DNA of 54,256 nucleotides from Streptomyces sp. TRM68367 (GTDB lineage Bacteria; Actinomycetota; Actinomycetes; Streptomycetales; Streptomycetaceae): positions 1 to 54,256 of the forward strand of contig NZ_JACTVI010000056.1 of assembly GCF_014495685.1 (NCBI RefSeq), given 5' to 3'. Positions 7,698 through 16,994 of the stretch are shown here, piece after piece. The translations under genes were made by a program, and so were the position numbers. Within the stretch, counting starts at the first letter, position 1. Each line of letters begins with the position of its first letter. The notes below the pieces were generated by a model. It saw only the letters and a list, made by a program, of their open reading frames with translations, made no database searches and was not told where the DNA came from.

Positions 7698-7869
7698 CCT
7701 TGATCGTGCGAGTGACACGTCGGAGTGCATCTTCCGACCACTTCCGAGTACGTCTTCCGACCGCTTCGCAGGCCCGGCCGATCACTTCGGGACCCCGATT
7801 TGGGCGCCCGGGCAGCGGGGTGGTTGGCTTGGCCCGACCCCCCGAGAACCCCATGCCCTGGAGGAACCG

Positions 7870-8313
7870 ATGGCGCAGGTCGAGGCCACTACGGAGCGGA
7901 TCGTCGCGGCGGACGCGGAGACGGTGTTCGACGCCCTCGCCGACTTCGCCGGCACGCGCGCGAAGCTGCTGCCCGAGCAGTTCAGCGAGTACGAGGTCCG
8001 CGAGGGCGGCGACGGCGAGGGCACCCTCGTCCACTGGAAGCTCCAGGCCACCAGCAAGCGCGTGCGCGACTGCCTCCTGGAGGTCAGCGAGCCCACCGAC
8101 GGCGAGCTCGTCGAGAAGGACCGCAACTCCTCGATGGTCACCACCTGGCGCGTCACCCCGGCCGGCGAGGGCAAGTCCCGGGTCGTCGTCACCACCGCGT
8201 GGACCGGCGCCGGCGGCATCGGCGGCTTCTTCGAGAAGACCTTCGCCCCCAAGGGCCTCGGCCGGATCTACGACGCCGTCCTCGCCCGGCTCGCCACCGA
8301 GGTGGAGAAGTAA
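7870..8313 (+). CDS. SRPBCC-family protein (START/Bet v 1-like fold)
   Basis: A 147-residue protein with the typical SRPBCC opening (QVEATTERIVAADAETVFD), alternating beta strands and a C-terminal helix (GRIYDAVLARLATEVEK). The fold makes a hydrophobic cavity for lipids or small aromatic ligands. The function of this subgroup is unknown. The ATG follows a GGAGG-like CTGGAGGAACCG sequence. It is divergent from the radical-SAM fragment across a gap containing the LexA box and short repeated TCTTCCGACC motifs. No enzyme active site can be named. Confidence 0.85.
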   Translation: MAQVEATTERIVAADAETVFDALADFAGTRAKLLPEQFSEYEVREGGDGEGTLVHWKLQATSKRVRDCLLEVSEPTDGELVEKDRNSSMVTTWRVTPAGEGKSRVVVTTAWTGAGGIGGFFEKTFAPKGLGRIYDAVLARLATEVEK

Positions 8314-8488
8314 GGGCTGGAGTCGGCCCAAGGCCCCGGTTTCCGGCGTGCGTTGGGCCCCATCACCGGTTCGGGTGATCTTCGCCGCGTACCGCGGAGC
8401 GCCGTAACTCGTCGCGCTTGCTCGTAGTTGTCGCCTTACGCAGGGTTTGCGCGTACATCGTGCGACAGCGCGACGAGGGGAGCGGTGC

Positions 8489-10891
8489 GTGGGCGGGATC
8501 ACTCTGGTGCACGAGGAACCGGCCGAGGCACCCCCGCAGGCCCCCGCGCCGGACCCGGATCCGGCCGCCGGGCTGAGCCCGCGCCGGGTGCGGCTGGTCT
8601 TCTGCGGGCTGATGCTCGCCCTGCTCCTCGCCGCCCTGGAGCAGATGATCGTCGCCACGGCCCTGCCGAGAATCGCCGGCGAGCTGCACGGCCTGGACCG
8701 GATGTCCTGGGCGATCACCGCCTACCTGCTCACCGCCACTGTCGGCCTGCCGGTCTACGGCAAGCTCGGCGACCTGCTCGGACGCAAGGGCGTCTTCCTG
8801 TTCGCGATCGTCGTCTTCGTCGCCGGCTCCGCGCTCGCCGGCCGCGCCGCGACGATGGATCAGCTGATCGCCTACCGCGCCGTGCAGGGCGTCGGCGCGG
8901 GCGGCCTCCTGATCGGCGTGCAGGCGATCGTCGCGGACATCGTGCCGCCCCGGCAGCGCGGCCGGTTCATGGGCCTGATCGGCGCCGCCTTCGGCCTCGC
9001 CTCGGTCGCCGGACCCCTGCTGGGCGGCTACTTCACCGACCACCTCTCCTGGCGCTGGTGCTTCTACGTCAACGTCCCCTTCGGCCTGGTCACCCTGGCC
9101 GTCGTCGCCGTCGTCCTGAAGTTGCCCAAGCCGGCCGGCAGGCGCCGCCTGGACATCCTCGGCGCACTGCTGCTGGCCGCGGCCTCCGCCTGCCTGGTCC
9201 TGCTGACCAGTTGGGGCGGCGGCGAGTACGCCTGGGACTCGCGCGTCATCCTCTGCCTCGGCGCAGGCGCCGCCGTGGCCACGGCCCTCTTCCTCGTCGC
9301 CGAGCACTTCGCCGCCGAACCCCTCATCCCGCTCAGGCTGTTCCGGGACTCCGTCTTCAACATCACCGGCCTGGTGGGCCTGGTGATCGGCGTCGCCCTG
9401 TTCGGCGCCACCAGCTATCTGCCGACCTTCCTGCAGATGGTCGACGGGGCCAGCGCCGCCGAGTCCGGCCTGCTGATGCTGCCCCTGATGGCCGGCATCG
9501 TCGGCGCCTCGATCATCTCCGGGCAGCTCATCAGCCACACCGGCCGCTACCGGCTCCACCCGGTTCTCGGCAGCGCTCTCGCCGTCGCCGGCATGTGGCT
9601 GCTGTCCCGCCTCGACGCCGACACGCCCCGGCTGCACTCCGGCATCTGGATGGCCGTCCTCGGCGCGGGGATCGGGATGGTGATGCCGGTGCTGATCCTC
9701 GCCGTGCAGAACTCCGTACCGCCCGCCGACCTCGGCACCGCCACGAGCGCGAACAATTTCTTCCGGCAGATCGGCGGCATGGTCGGTGCCGCGGTCTTCG
9801 GAACCCTGCTCGCCGGCCGGCTCACCGACGCGCTGCACGAACACCTCCCCACGCGCGCGGGCGCCCCGCTTCCCGACCCCGAGTCCCTCACACCGCAGCT
9901 CGTCCACGCGCTGCCGCCCGAGCTGCGCGACGGCTACATCCGGGCCTACGCCGACGCCATGCCGCGCATCTTCCTCTACCTGGTGCCGGTGCTCGTCCTC
10001 GGTCTGCTCGTCGCGTGCTTCCTCAAGGAGACCCCCCTGTTGAACAGTGCAGCGGCCTACAACGCCGCCTCCAGCGACCCGGAGACCGAGCAGGCGAACG
10101 CCACCGTCCCGCAGGCGCGTTCGCCGTACGGCACCTCGGTGCCCGTCTGCGGCACGGTGCAGCACACCGACGGCACCGTCGTCCCGCATGCGGCGCTCAC
10201 CCTCATCGACGTCACCGGACAGCAGACCGGGCGCGGCGCCAGCGGCGAGGACGGCCGGTACGCGCTGGCCACGCCGGGCCCCGGCGCCTACGTCCTGATC
10301 GCCGCCGCGGGCGGCCACCAGCCGCAGGCGGTGTCCGTCACCGTCGGCGAGCGGCCCGTCGAGCTGGACATCGTCCTCGGCGGCGCCGGACGGCTCACGG
10401 GCAGCGTGCTCACCGCGGACGGCACGGCCGTACGAGACGCCACCGTCACCCTCACCAACGCGCACGGCGAGGTCGTGGCCACCACCCGCAGCGGGCGCGA
10501 GGGCGGTTACACCATCACCGAGCTGGTGGCCGGCGAGTACACCCTCGCCGCCGGAGCGCCCGCCCACCGTCCCACCGCGCTGCCCGTCACCGTCCACGCG
10601 GCCCGGGAGACCCGGCAGGACATCGAACTCGCCGGCGGAGCCGTGCTGCGCGGCACCGTGCGCTCCGGCGGCGGGCGCCCCGTCGAGGACGCGCGCGTGA
10701 CCCTGCTCGACGCGGCCGGCAACGTCGTCGACACGCTCACCACCGGCCCCGACGGAGCCTTCCGGTTCGTCGACCTGTCCTCCGGCGAGTACACCGTGAT
10801 CGCCGCCGGTTACCCGCCCGTCGCCACGGTCCTCAAGGTGGCCGGCGGCGCACGCACCGAGCGGGACCTGCTACTGGGGCACGACGACTGA
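8489..10891 (+). CDS. DHA2-type MFS exporter with three C-terminal carboxypeptidase-regulatory-like domains
   Basis: An 800-residue fusion. Residues about 20-535 form a 14-segment EmrB/QacA-type drug:proton antiporter (GKLGDLLGRKG motif A; the PLLGGYFTDHLSWRW region). Residues about 548-800 hold three beta-rich repeats of about 80 residues, each with the pattern G-T/S-V...DG...V-D-A-x-V-T-L...G...T...DG-x-Y...G-x-Y-x-L-A-A-G typical of CarboxypepD_reg/SpaA-like modules. The start is the GTG at 8489 after GAGGGGAG; a longer frame from 8447 lacks a binding site. In this family both ends are usually cytoplasmic, which would place the modules inside the cell, unusual for a fold mostly seen outside. 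Substrate is unknown. No regulator is adjacent. Confidence 0.9.
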   Translation: MGGITLVHEEPAEAPPQAPAPDPDPAAGLSPRRVRLVFCGLMLALLLAALEQMIVATALPRIAGELHGLDRMSWAITAYLLTATVGLPVYGKLGDLLGRKGVFLFAIVVFVAGSALAGRAATMDQLIAYRAVQGVGAGGLLIGVQAIVADIVPPRQRGRFMGLIGAAFGLASVAGPLLGGYFTDHLSWRWCFYVNVPFGLVTLAVVAVVLKLPKPAGRRRLDILGALLLAAASACLVLLTSWGGGEYAWDSRVILCLGAGAAVATALFLVAEHFAAEPLIPLRLFRDSVFNITGLVGLVIGVALFGATSYLPTFLQMVDGASAAESGLLMLPLMAGIVGASIISGQLISHTGRYRLHPVLGSALAVAGMWLLSRLDADTPRLHSGIWMAVLGAGIGMVMPVLILAVQNSVPPADLGTATSANNFFRQIGGMVGAAVFGTLLAGRLTDALHEHLPTRAGAPLPDPESLTPQLVHALPPELRDGYIRAYADAMPRIFLYLVPVLVLGLLVACFLKETPLLNSAAAYNAASSDPETEQANATVPQARSPYGTSVPVCGTVQHTDGTVVPHAALTLIDVTGQQTGRGASGEDGRYALATPGPGAYVLIAAAGGHQPQAVSVTVGERPVELDIVLGGAGRLTGSVLTADGTAVRDATVTLTNAHGEVVATTRSGREGGYTITELVAGEYTLAAGAPAHRPTALPVTVHAARETRQDIELAGGAVLRGTVRSGGGRPVEDARVTLLDAAGNVVDTLTTGPDGAFRFVDLSSGEYTVIAAGYPPVATVLKVAGGARTERDLLLGHDD

Positions 10892-11112
10892 AACGGCCGA
10901 CGACGGAAGCAGCCGAGGGCTGGGACGCGCGGCAGATGCGGAGCCGTACGGTCGGCACGCGGCCGTACGCGCCACCCGCGCGCGGGGGCTCGTACGCCGG
11001 GGCGCCGGAGTGGACCAATTCCCGCATTGCCGCACATCGTGAGCGGATGTGCCCGTACCGTGGTGACGGCGCACAGATCTTTGCGGACCGTGGGGAGAGA
11101 GGGCCTGACGCC

Positions 11113-11172
11113 ATGACCGTGGCACCGAGAGGGACGCACCTCCCAGCCGCGGAGCTGGGGATGGCGCGGTGA
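11113..11172 (+). CDS. Short upstream ORF coupled to the SpoIIE phosphatase
   Basis: Nineteen codons (MTVAPRGTHL, ending GMAR) beginning at an ATG preceded by GGGGAGAGAGGG. Its TGA overlaps the GTG start of the phosphatase gene as GTGA. The spacing suggests translational coupling, so that ribosomes finishing the small ORF start the phosphatase. The peptide has no recognisable motif. It may be a control element rather than a functional protein. Confidence 0.45.
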   Translation: MTVAPRGTHLPAAELGMAR

Positions 11173-13583
11173 CGGGGCAGGCCGCGGCCGGGCGCATCCC
11201 GCTGGCCGTGGTCGTGGTCGACCGCGGCGGCCTCGTGTCCCACTGGAGCAGGGGCGCGCGCCGCCTGTTCAGCGTCCTCAAGGAGGAGGCCATCGGCCGG
11301 TCGGCCGCCGACCTGCTGCCTGTCTCCGGGGCGCTGCCCGAGGAGGCCGAGGAGGACGACGCCGGTCCCTACGGCGCGTACACCGCCTACGACGGTCTCG
11401 GCCCCGGCCTCGAAGCGTCTCTCGACCGCGGCCTGTCCTACCCGGCCGCGGGCCGCGCCCGCCTCACCGTGCCCGGACCCGGCCGCGTCGACGTCCTGTG
11501 GTGGGCCTACCCGCTGGTGGGCCCCGGCCGGGAGAAGCTGCTCGTGCTGGCCGCCGACGCGGCCGGGCTGAGCCAGGACGAGCCCGGCGAGGACATCACC
11601 GCCGAGCGCATCGCGCCGGGCTTCGCGCTGCACACCGACTTCCCCGGCGCCGAGGACCTCGCCCGCCGGCTGCCCGAGATCCTTCCCAGCATGAGCGTCG
11701 ACGACAGCGCCCGCATCGTCGCGCAGATCCTCGAACTGGGCTACCCGATCCTGGAGTTCAGCCAGAACGACCGGGTGCCCGTCACCCCCGACTGGGGCGT
11801 GCCCCGGCGCGTCGAGCGCAGGGCGCGCCGCGAACGGGCCGCGCGGGCGCTGGCGGCCGGTGAGCCGGTGCCGGAGGGCGTCCTCGACGAGCGTGAGGAT
11901 CTCGAGTACGCCGCCGTCCGCGAACGCCTGGAGTTCCTCAACGAGGTCAGCTCCAGCATCGGCACCTCCCTCGACCTGGCGCGGACCATCGTCGAGGTCA
12001 GCAAGGCCGTCGTGCCCCGCTTCACGGACGTCGCGTGCACGTACCTGCGCGAACAGGTCGTCGCAGGCGAGGGGTTCCCCGACGGCGTGCCGGACACCAC
12101 CACCATGTGGCACCGAGTCGCCCTGGAGCACACCGACGAACCGGGCCGCTGGGAGGACGTCGTGCCGGTCGGCGAGGCCATGCCGTTCCCGTCGGACACG
12201 CCCTTCTTCCAGTGCATGACCACCGGCGAGCCCATCCTCGTCCCGCGCATCAGCGAGGAGATGGGGCACGCCATCGCCTCCCAGTTCGACAAGCGCGACA
12301 TCCGGCCCCTCATCACGCACCGCTCCATGCTGATCGTGCCGCTGAAGGCGCGCAACGTGGTGCTCGGTTTCATGGCCCTGATGCGCCACCCGGTACGTCC
12401 CGAGTTCAACGACATGGACCGTGTCACCGGCGCCGAACTCGCCGCCCGCGCGGGCCTCGTGCTCGACAACGCCCGCATGTACACGTACCAGGAGAACGTC
12501 GCCGAGACGCTCCAGGACAGCATGCTGCCGCACATCCCGCCGCGCATGTCGGGCTGCGACATCGCCACCCGCTACCTCCCCGGCACCCTGCTCGGCCGCG
12601 TCGGCGGCGACTGGTTCGACTCGGTGAAGCTGCCCGGCGCCCGCACCGCGTTCGTCGTCGGCGACGTCATGGGCCACGGCCTCAACTCGGCCGCCATGAT
12701 GGGCCAGCTGCGGACAGCCGTGCAGACCATGGCTGGGCTCGACCTGCCGCCCGCCCAGCTGCTGCGCAACCTCGACGACCTCGCGCAGCGCCTCGGCGAC
12801 ACCTACCTGGCGACCTGTCTGTACGCCGTCTTCGACCCGATCACGAGCGAACTGCACCTCGCCAACGCCGGACACATCCCGCCCGTCCTGGTCCGCGCCG
12901 AGGACGGCCGCAGCGAACTGCTGGACCTGCCCACGGGCGCGCCCATCGGCGTCGGCGGGGTGCCCTTCGAGGCGGTACGCGTGCGCGTGGAGCCCGGCGA
13001 CCGGCTCGTGATGTGCACCGACGGGCTGGTGGAGGTGCGCGGCGAGGACATCGGCGTGGGCCTGGCGACGCTGTGCGAGTCCGCCGCCCACCCGGCCGCC
13101 TCCATGGACGACGCCTGCGACACCATCATCCGTGCCCTGAACACCTGCGGCGGCCGCAAGGACGACGTGGCCCTGCTGATGGCCCGTCTCAACGGCATCG
13201 AGGAGGACGACGTCGCCGAGTGGCGGCTCGCCCTCGACCCCGCCGAGGTGAGCCGGGCCCGCGCCGTGGTCCGCGAGCAGCTGCACGAGTGGGGCCTGGC
13301 CAAGCTGGCCGACGGCGCCGAGCTGATGGTGAGCGAACTCGTCACCAACGCCGTACGGCACTCCCACCGCCGCCCCGTCGACCTGCGGCTGGTGCGCGGC
13401 GACACGCTGCTGTGCGAGGTGGACGACGACGATCACGAGCTGCCGACGCTCCGCAACGCGGGGCCGGACGACGAGACCGGGCGCGGGCTGTGCGTCGTCA
13501 GCACCCTCGCGCGCGAGTGGGGCACCAGCCGGACGAAGGCCGGGAAGACCGTGTGGTTCGAACTGACGCTGCCGCGACGCTGA
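11169..13583 (+). CDS. PAS-GAF-SpoIIE phosphatase with C-terminal HATPase
   Basis: An 804-residue signalling protein. A PAS-like domain (about 10-130) is followed by a linker, a GAF domain (about 250-430), a SpoIIE/PP2C phosphatase (about 440-670, with GRVGGDWFD, VGDVMGHG and CTDGLVE carrying the metal-binding aspartates), and an RsbW-like HATPase domain (about 684-804, N-box ELVTNAVRHS and GRGLCVVS). In this family the phosphatase dephosphorylates an anti-sigma antagonist while the HATPase can act as an anti-sigma kinase, so one protein may hold opposing switch activities. The GTG start overlaps the short ORF. No antagonist gene is adjacent. A SigB-like sigma factor lies about 30 kb away, and a link to it is only a guess. 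Confidence 0.93.
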   Translation: MTGQAAAGRIPLAVVVVDRGGLVSHWSRGARRLFSVLKEEAIGRSAADLLPVSGALPEEAEEDDAGPYGAYTAYDGLGPGLEASLDRGLSYPAAGRARLTVPGPGRVDVLWWAYPLVGPGREKLLVLAADAAGLSQDEPGEDITAERIAPGFALHTDFPGAEDLARRLPEILPSMSVDDSARIVAQILELGYPILEFSQNDRVPVTPDWGVPRRVERRARRERAARALAAGEPVPEGVLDEREDLEYAAVRERLEFLNEVSSSIGTSLDLARTIVEVSKAVVPRFTDVACTYLREQVVAGEGFPDGVPDTTTMWHRVALEHTDEPGRWEDVVPVGEAMPFPSDTPFFQCMTTGEPILVPRISEEMGHAIASQFDKRDIRPLITHRSMLIVPLKARNVVLGFMALMRHPVRPEFNDMDRVTGAELAARAGLVLDNARMYTYQENVAETLQDSMLPHIPPRMSGCDIATRYLPGTLLGRVGGDWFDSVKLPGARTAFVVGDVMGHGLNSAAMMGQLRTAVQTMAGLDLPPAQLLRNLDDLAQRLGDTYLATCLYAVFDPITSELHLANAGHIPPVLVRAEDGRSELLDLPTGAPIGVGGVPFEAVRVRVEPGDRLVMCTDGLVEVRGEDIGVGLATLCESAAHPAASMDDACDTIIRALNTCGGRKDDVALLMARLNGIEEDDVAEWRLALDPAEVSRARAVVREQLHEWGLAKLADGAELMVSELVTNAVRHSHRRPVDLRLVRGDTLLCEVDDDDHELPTLRNAGPDDETGRGLCVVSTLAREWGTSRTKAGKTVWFELTLPRR

Positions 13584-13745
13584 AACCCGCCCTCCGTCGG
13601 GTACCCAGGGGGCGCGCGAGGGCGCACGTTGGTGGAAATGCGGAGTGAACGTGCACGCCGCGCGCTTGTCGGCGTGCCCCGGGCGCGATAGACCGTACTG
13701 GCCGTCTCTTGAGGCGGGCAGCCGTCGCACCCCGGGGGGTTGGGT

Positions 13746-14471
13746 ATGAGCGTGACGAGTCGTTACCGGGAGGCCTGGGAGGGGTTCTGGCGGGAGGCCC
13801 CCGAGGAGCAGGGCGCGGTGTTCTGGGACGCGGAACCGGCGCTCACCGCGGGCCGCCACCTGGCCCTGTTCGAGCCGTACCTGGCAGATGCGGGCCTGCC
13901 GATGGTGGACCTCGGGTGCGGCAACGGCACCCAGACGCGGTTCCTCGCCGACCGCTTCGGCCGAGTCGTCGGCGCCGACCTGTCCGCCGCGGCCCTCGAC
14001 CACGCCCGGCACGCCGACACCGCCGGGCAGGTGGCGTACCGGCTGCTGGACGCGGCCGACAAGACCGAGGCGGAGGCGCTGCACGCCGAGCTGGGCGACG
14101 CCAACATCTACATGCGGGGCGTGCTCCACCAGTGCGAGCCCGACAGCCGGCAGCCGTTGGCCGACGGCCTCGCCATGCTCCTCGGTGAGCGCGGGCGCGC
14201 CTTCCTCTGCGAGCTCTCCGAGTCCGCCAAGCCCGTCCTGATGGGCCTGGCGCAGAGCACCGCCGGACCGCCGCCCAAGCTCGCCCCGATCTTCCGGCAC
14301 GGCCTCGCCCCCGGCGAGGTCCCCGACGCCTCCATGCCCGAGCACCTGCACGCGGCCGGTCTCGCCGTGCTGGCCACCGGGGAACTCCCGCTCACCACCA
14401 CCGAGTACACGTCCGACGGCACCCGCATCGAACTGCCGTCGAAGTGGTACGTGGCGGGCCGCGCGGCGTGA
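13746..14471 (+). CDS. Class I SAM-dependent methyltransferase
   Basis: A 241-residue protein with motif I as VDLGCGNGTQ (around residues 56-65), motif II as VVGADLSAAALDHA, and a following LLDAADKTE acidic loop. The fold is that of small-molecule methyltransferases; the acceptor is unknown. I chose the ATG at 13746 because a run of G residues gives a plausible binding site just before it; a TTG two codons earlier is the alternative. The gene is monocistronic or starts the following peptidase operon, with a 51-bp gap to it. Confidence 0.88.
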   Translation: MSVTSRYREAWEGFWREAPEEQGAVFWDAEPALTAGRHLALFEPYLADAGLPMVDLGCGNGTQTRFLADRFGRVVGADLSAAALDHARHADTAGQVAYRLLDAADKTEAEALHAELGDANIYMRGVLHQCEPDSRQPLADGLAMLLGERGRAFLCELSESAKPVLMGLAQSTAGPPPKLAPIFRHGLAPGEVPDASMPEHLHAAGLAVLATGELPLTTTEYTSDGTRIELPSKWYVAGRAA

Positions 14472-14522
14472 CCGAAGTGGCCTCGTAGCCGGTTTCCTCC
14501 GCGGCGCGTAACGTGACGGAGC

Positions 14523-15356
14523 ATGAAGATCCTCATCAGCGCCGACATGGAGGGCGCCACCGGCGTGACCTGGCCCGCTGACGTGCTGCCGGGGACGCCG
14601 CAGTGGGAGCGATGCCGGGCGTTGTTCACCTCGGACGTCAACGCCGCCGTGCTGGGCTTCCTCGACGGCGGCGCGGACGAGGTGGTGATCAACGAGGCGC
14701 ACTGGACGATGCGCAACCTGCTCCTCGAACAGCTCGACGAGCGGGCGCTGATGCTCACCGGGCGGCACAAGGCGCTGTCCATGGTGGAGGGCGTCCAGCA
14801 CGGCGACGTCGACGGTGTCGCGTTCGTCGGCTACCACGCGGGCGCCGGCATGGAGGGCGTCCTCGCGCACACGTACCTCGCCAACTCCGTCACCGGGGTG
14901 TGGCTGAACGACGTACGGGCCAGCGAGGGGCTGCTCAACGCGCGAGTGGCCGCCGAGTTCGGGGTGCCGGTGGTGCTCTTCACCGGCGACGACGTGGCCT
15001 GCGAGGACGCCCTCGGGTACGCGCCGGAGGCGCTCAAGGTGGCCGTGAAGGACCACGTGTCGCGGTACGCGGCCGTGTGCCGTACGCCGGCCAGGACCGC
15101 CGCCGGCATCCGGGCGGCGGCCAAGGAGGCGGCGTCCCTCGCGGTCCGCCACGCACCCGCGCGCGGCGGGCCCTTCACCGTCGCCGTCGAGTTCGACGCC
15201 GAGCACCTGGCGCTGGCCGTGACCGTCGTGCCCGGCGTCGAGCGGATCGGGGAGCGGAAGGTGGCCTACACCAGCGACACCATGTACGAGGGGATCCGCA
15301 CCTTCAAGGCGGTCACCACGATCGCCTCGGACGCGACGGAGGAGCAGTATGGCTGA
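14523..15356 (+). CDS. M55-family D-aminopeptidase (DppA-like)
   Basis: A 277-residue zinc aminopeptidase of the DppA family, which releases N-terminal D-amino acids from peptides and assembles as a ring decamer in known members. It has SADMEG (D8, E10), H60 in NEAHWTMRN and H105 in GYHAGAG, the positions of the Bacillus DppA metal ligands. The ATG has a weak upstream AACGTGACGGAGC site. The stop overlaps the start of the M20 peptidase (15349). With the S66 LD-carboxypeptidase further down, the operon suggests breakdown of D-residue-containing peptides such as peptidoglycan fragments. Confidence 0.93.
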   Translation: MKILISADMEGATGVTWPADVLPGTPQWERCRALFTSDVNAAVLGFLDGGADEVVINEAHWTMRNLLLEQLDERALMLTGRHKALSMVEGVQHGDVDGVAFVGYHAGAGMEGVLAHTYLANSVTGVWLNDVRASEGLLNARVAAEFGVPVVLFTGDDVACEDALGYAPEALKVAVKDHVSRYAAVCRTPARTAAGIRAAAKEAASLAVRHAPARGGPFTVAVEFDAEHLALAVTVVPGVERIGERKVAYTSDTMYEGIRTFKAVTTIASDATEEQYG

Positions 15357-16656
15357 CCAGCAGGCCCTGGACGAGGTCGTGACGTTCACCTCCGACCTCA
15401 TCCGGATCGACACCACCAACCGGGGCGGCGGCGCCTGCCGGGAGCGGCCCGCCGCCGAGTACGCGGCCGCCCGGCTCGCCGAGGCCGGACTGGAGCCGGC
15501 CGTCCTCGAACGCGTCCCGGGGCGCGGCAACGTCGTCGCCCGCATCGAGGGCACCGACCCCGGCGCCGGCGCACTGCTCGTCCACGGTCACCTGGACGTC
15601 GTACCGGCCGAGACGCGGGACTGGAGCGTGCACCCGTTCTCCGGGGAGGTCCGCGACGGGGTGGTGTGGGGGCGCGGCGCGGTCGACATGAAGAACATGG
15701 ACGCGATGATCCTCGCCGTGGTGCGCGCCTGGGCGCGGCAGGGCGTCCGGCCCCGGCGGGACATCGTGATCGCGTTCACCGCGGACGAGGAGGCCAGCGC
15801 CGAGGACGGCTCCGCCTTCCTCGCCGAGAAGCACGCCGCGCTGTTCGAGGGCTGCACCGAGGGCGTCAGCGAGTCCGGGGCGTTCACCTTCCACGACGGC
15901 TCCGGCCGGGAGATCTACCCGGTCGCGGCCGGCGAGCGCGGCACCGCCTGGCTGCGGCTCACCGCGCGCGGACTGGCCGGGCACGGATCCAGGGTGAACA
16001 AGGACAACGCCGTCACCCGCCTGGCCGCCGCGGTCACACGGATCGGCGACCACGAGTGGCCCGTGCGCCTGACCCCGACCGTGCGGGCGGAGCTCGTCGA
16101 ACTCTGCGCCCTGTACGGCATCGAGACGGCGGAACTGGCGGACGTGGACGCGGTGCTGGAGAAGCTCGGCCCGGCCGCGCAACTCGTCGAGTCGACTCTG
16201 CGCAACAGCGCCAACCCGACCATGCTGGACGCCGGTTACAAGATCAACGTGATTCCGGGGGAGGCGGTCGCCCACGTCGACGGCCGCTATCTGCCCGGCG
16301 GCGAGGAGGAGTTCCGCACCACCCTCGACCGGCTCACCGGGCCGGACGTGGACTGGGAGTTCCAACACCACGAGGTCGCCCTCCAGTCGCCCGTCGACTC
16401 GCCGACGTTCGCCCGGATGCGGGCCGCCGTCGAGGAGTTCGCGCCGGAGGGGCACGTGGTGCCGTACTGCATGCCGGGCGGCACCGACGCCAAGCAGTTC
16501 TCCCGGCTCGGCATCACCGGCTACGGCTTCTCGCCGCTGAAGCTCCCGGAGGGCTACGACTACAGGGCCATGTTCCACGGCGTCGACGAACGCGTGCCCG
16601 TCGAGGGACTCCACTTCGGCGTGCGCGTCCTCGACCGGTTCCTGCGGACGGCCTAG
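15349..16656 (+). CDS. M20/M25/M40-family metallopeptidase
   Basis: A 435-residue zinc exopeptidase. It has HGHLDVVP (first zinc His and catalytic Asp), GRGAVDMKN (bridging Asp), and FTADEEAS with the catalytic Glu pair. A lid domain lies between about residues 195 and 340, and PGGTDAKQ near the end supplies the last ligand region. Length and motif order are normal for a dipeptidase or deacetylase of this family. The start overlaps the D-aminopeptidase by 8 nt, so both are translated from one mRNA. Substrate is not predictable, but the neighbours point to small peptides, possibly with D-residues. Confidence 0.93.
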   Translation: MADQQALDEVVTFTSDLIRIDTTNRGGGACRERPAAEYAAARLAEAGLEPAVLERVPGRGNVVARIEGTDPGAGALLVHGHLDVVPAETRDWSVHPFSGEVRDGVVWGRGAVDMKNMDAMILAVVRAWARQGVRPRRDIVIAFTADEEASAEDGSAFLAEKHAALFEGCTEGVSESGAFTFHDGSGREIYPVAAGERGTAWLRLTARGLAGHGSRVNKDNAVTRLAAAVTRIGDHEWPVRLTPTVRAELVELCALYGIETAELADVDAVLEKLGPAAQLVESTLRNSANPTMLDAGYKINVIPGEAVAHVDGRYLPGGEEEFRTTLDRLTGPDVDWEFQHHEVALQSPVDSPTFARMRAAVEEFAPEGHVVPYCMPGGTDAKQFSRLGITGYGFSPLKLPEGYDYRAMFHGVDERVPVEGLHFGVRVLDRFLRTA

Positions 16657-16673
16657 GGAAGCGGGGGAGCGAC

Positions 16674-16994
16674 ATGTGGACGCTGCCGTACGGAGCGTGG
16701 CCCTCGCCCGTCGACGCGGCGCTGGCCACCGCGCACGACGGGCACCCCGAGTACGTGGGCTTCGTCGGCGACGAGGCGTGGTGGACCGAGCCGCGGCCCA
16801 CCGAGGGCGGACGGCGCACCCTGGTGCGGCGGCGCGCCGACGGCACGGAGGAGCCGGTGCTGCCCGCGCCGTGGAACGTGCGCAGCCGGGTCATCGAGTA
16901 CGGCGGCCACCCCTGGGCCGGTGTCCTGACCGAGACCGGGCCGCTCGTGGTGTTCGTGAACTTCGCCGACCAGCGGCGGGCCGGTGCCGGGTGA
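16674..16994 (+). pseudogene. S9 peptidase, N-terminal propeller fragment
   Basis: An ATG after GGGGGAGCG begins MWTLPYGAWPSP, the usual start of a roughly 650-residue prolyl-oligopeptidase-like peptidase of Streptomyces. The first propeller strands run to FVNFADQR. The frame then reads RAGAG and stops at 16992-16994. From memory of the family, about 270 codons of the beta-propeller are missing between this point and the catalytic domain, and the join is out of frame. The 106-residue fragment alone is not expected to be functional. Confidence 0.85.

Noticed and set aside
8363..10597. Long minus-strand ORF opposite the MFS exporter
   Set aside because: Composition (Gly, Asp, Glu, Gln, His rich with no pattern) and full overlap with a clear gene mark it as a shadow.
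13598..13605. GGGTACCC after the SpoIIE gene as a promoter
   Set aside because: No GNNT at the right spacing in either direction.
10833..15554. Very long minus-strand ORF (1573 codons)
   Set aside because: It lies opposite the SpoIIE, methyltransferase and M55 genes, and its translation is Arg/Gly/Ala-rich without any domain. Antisense of high-GC genes often stays open.
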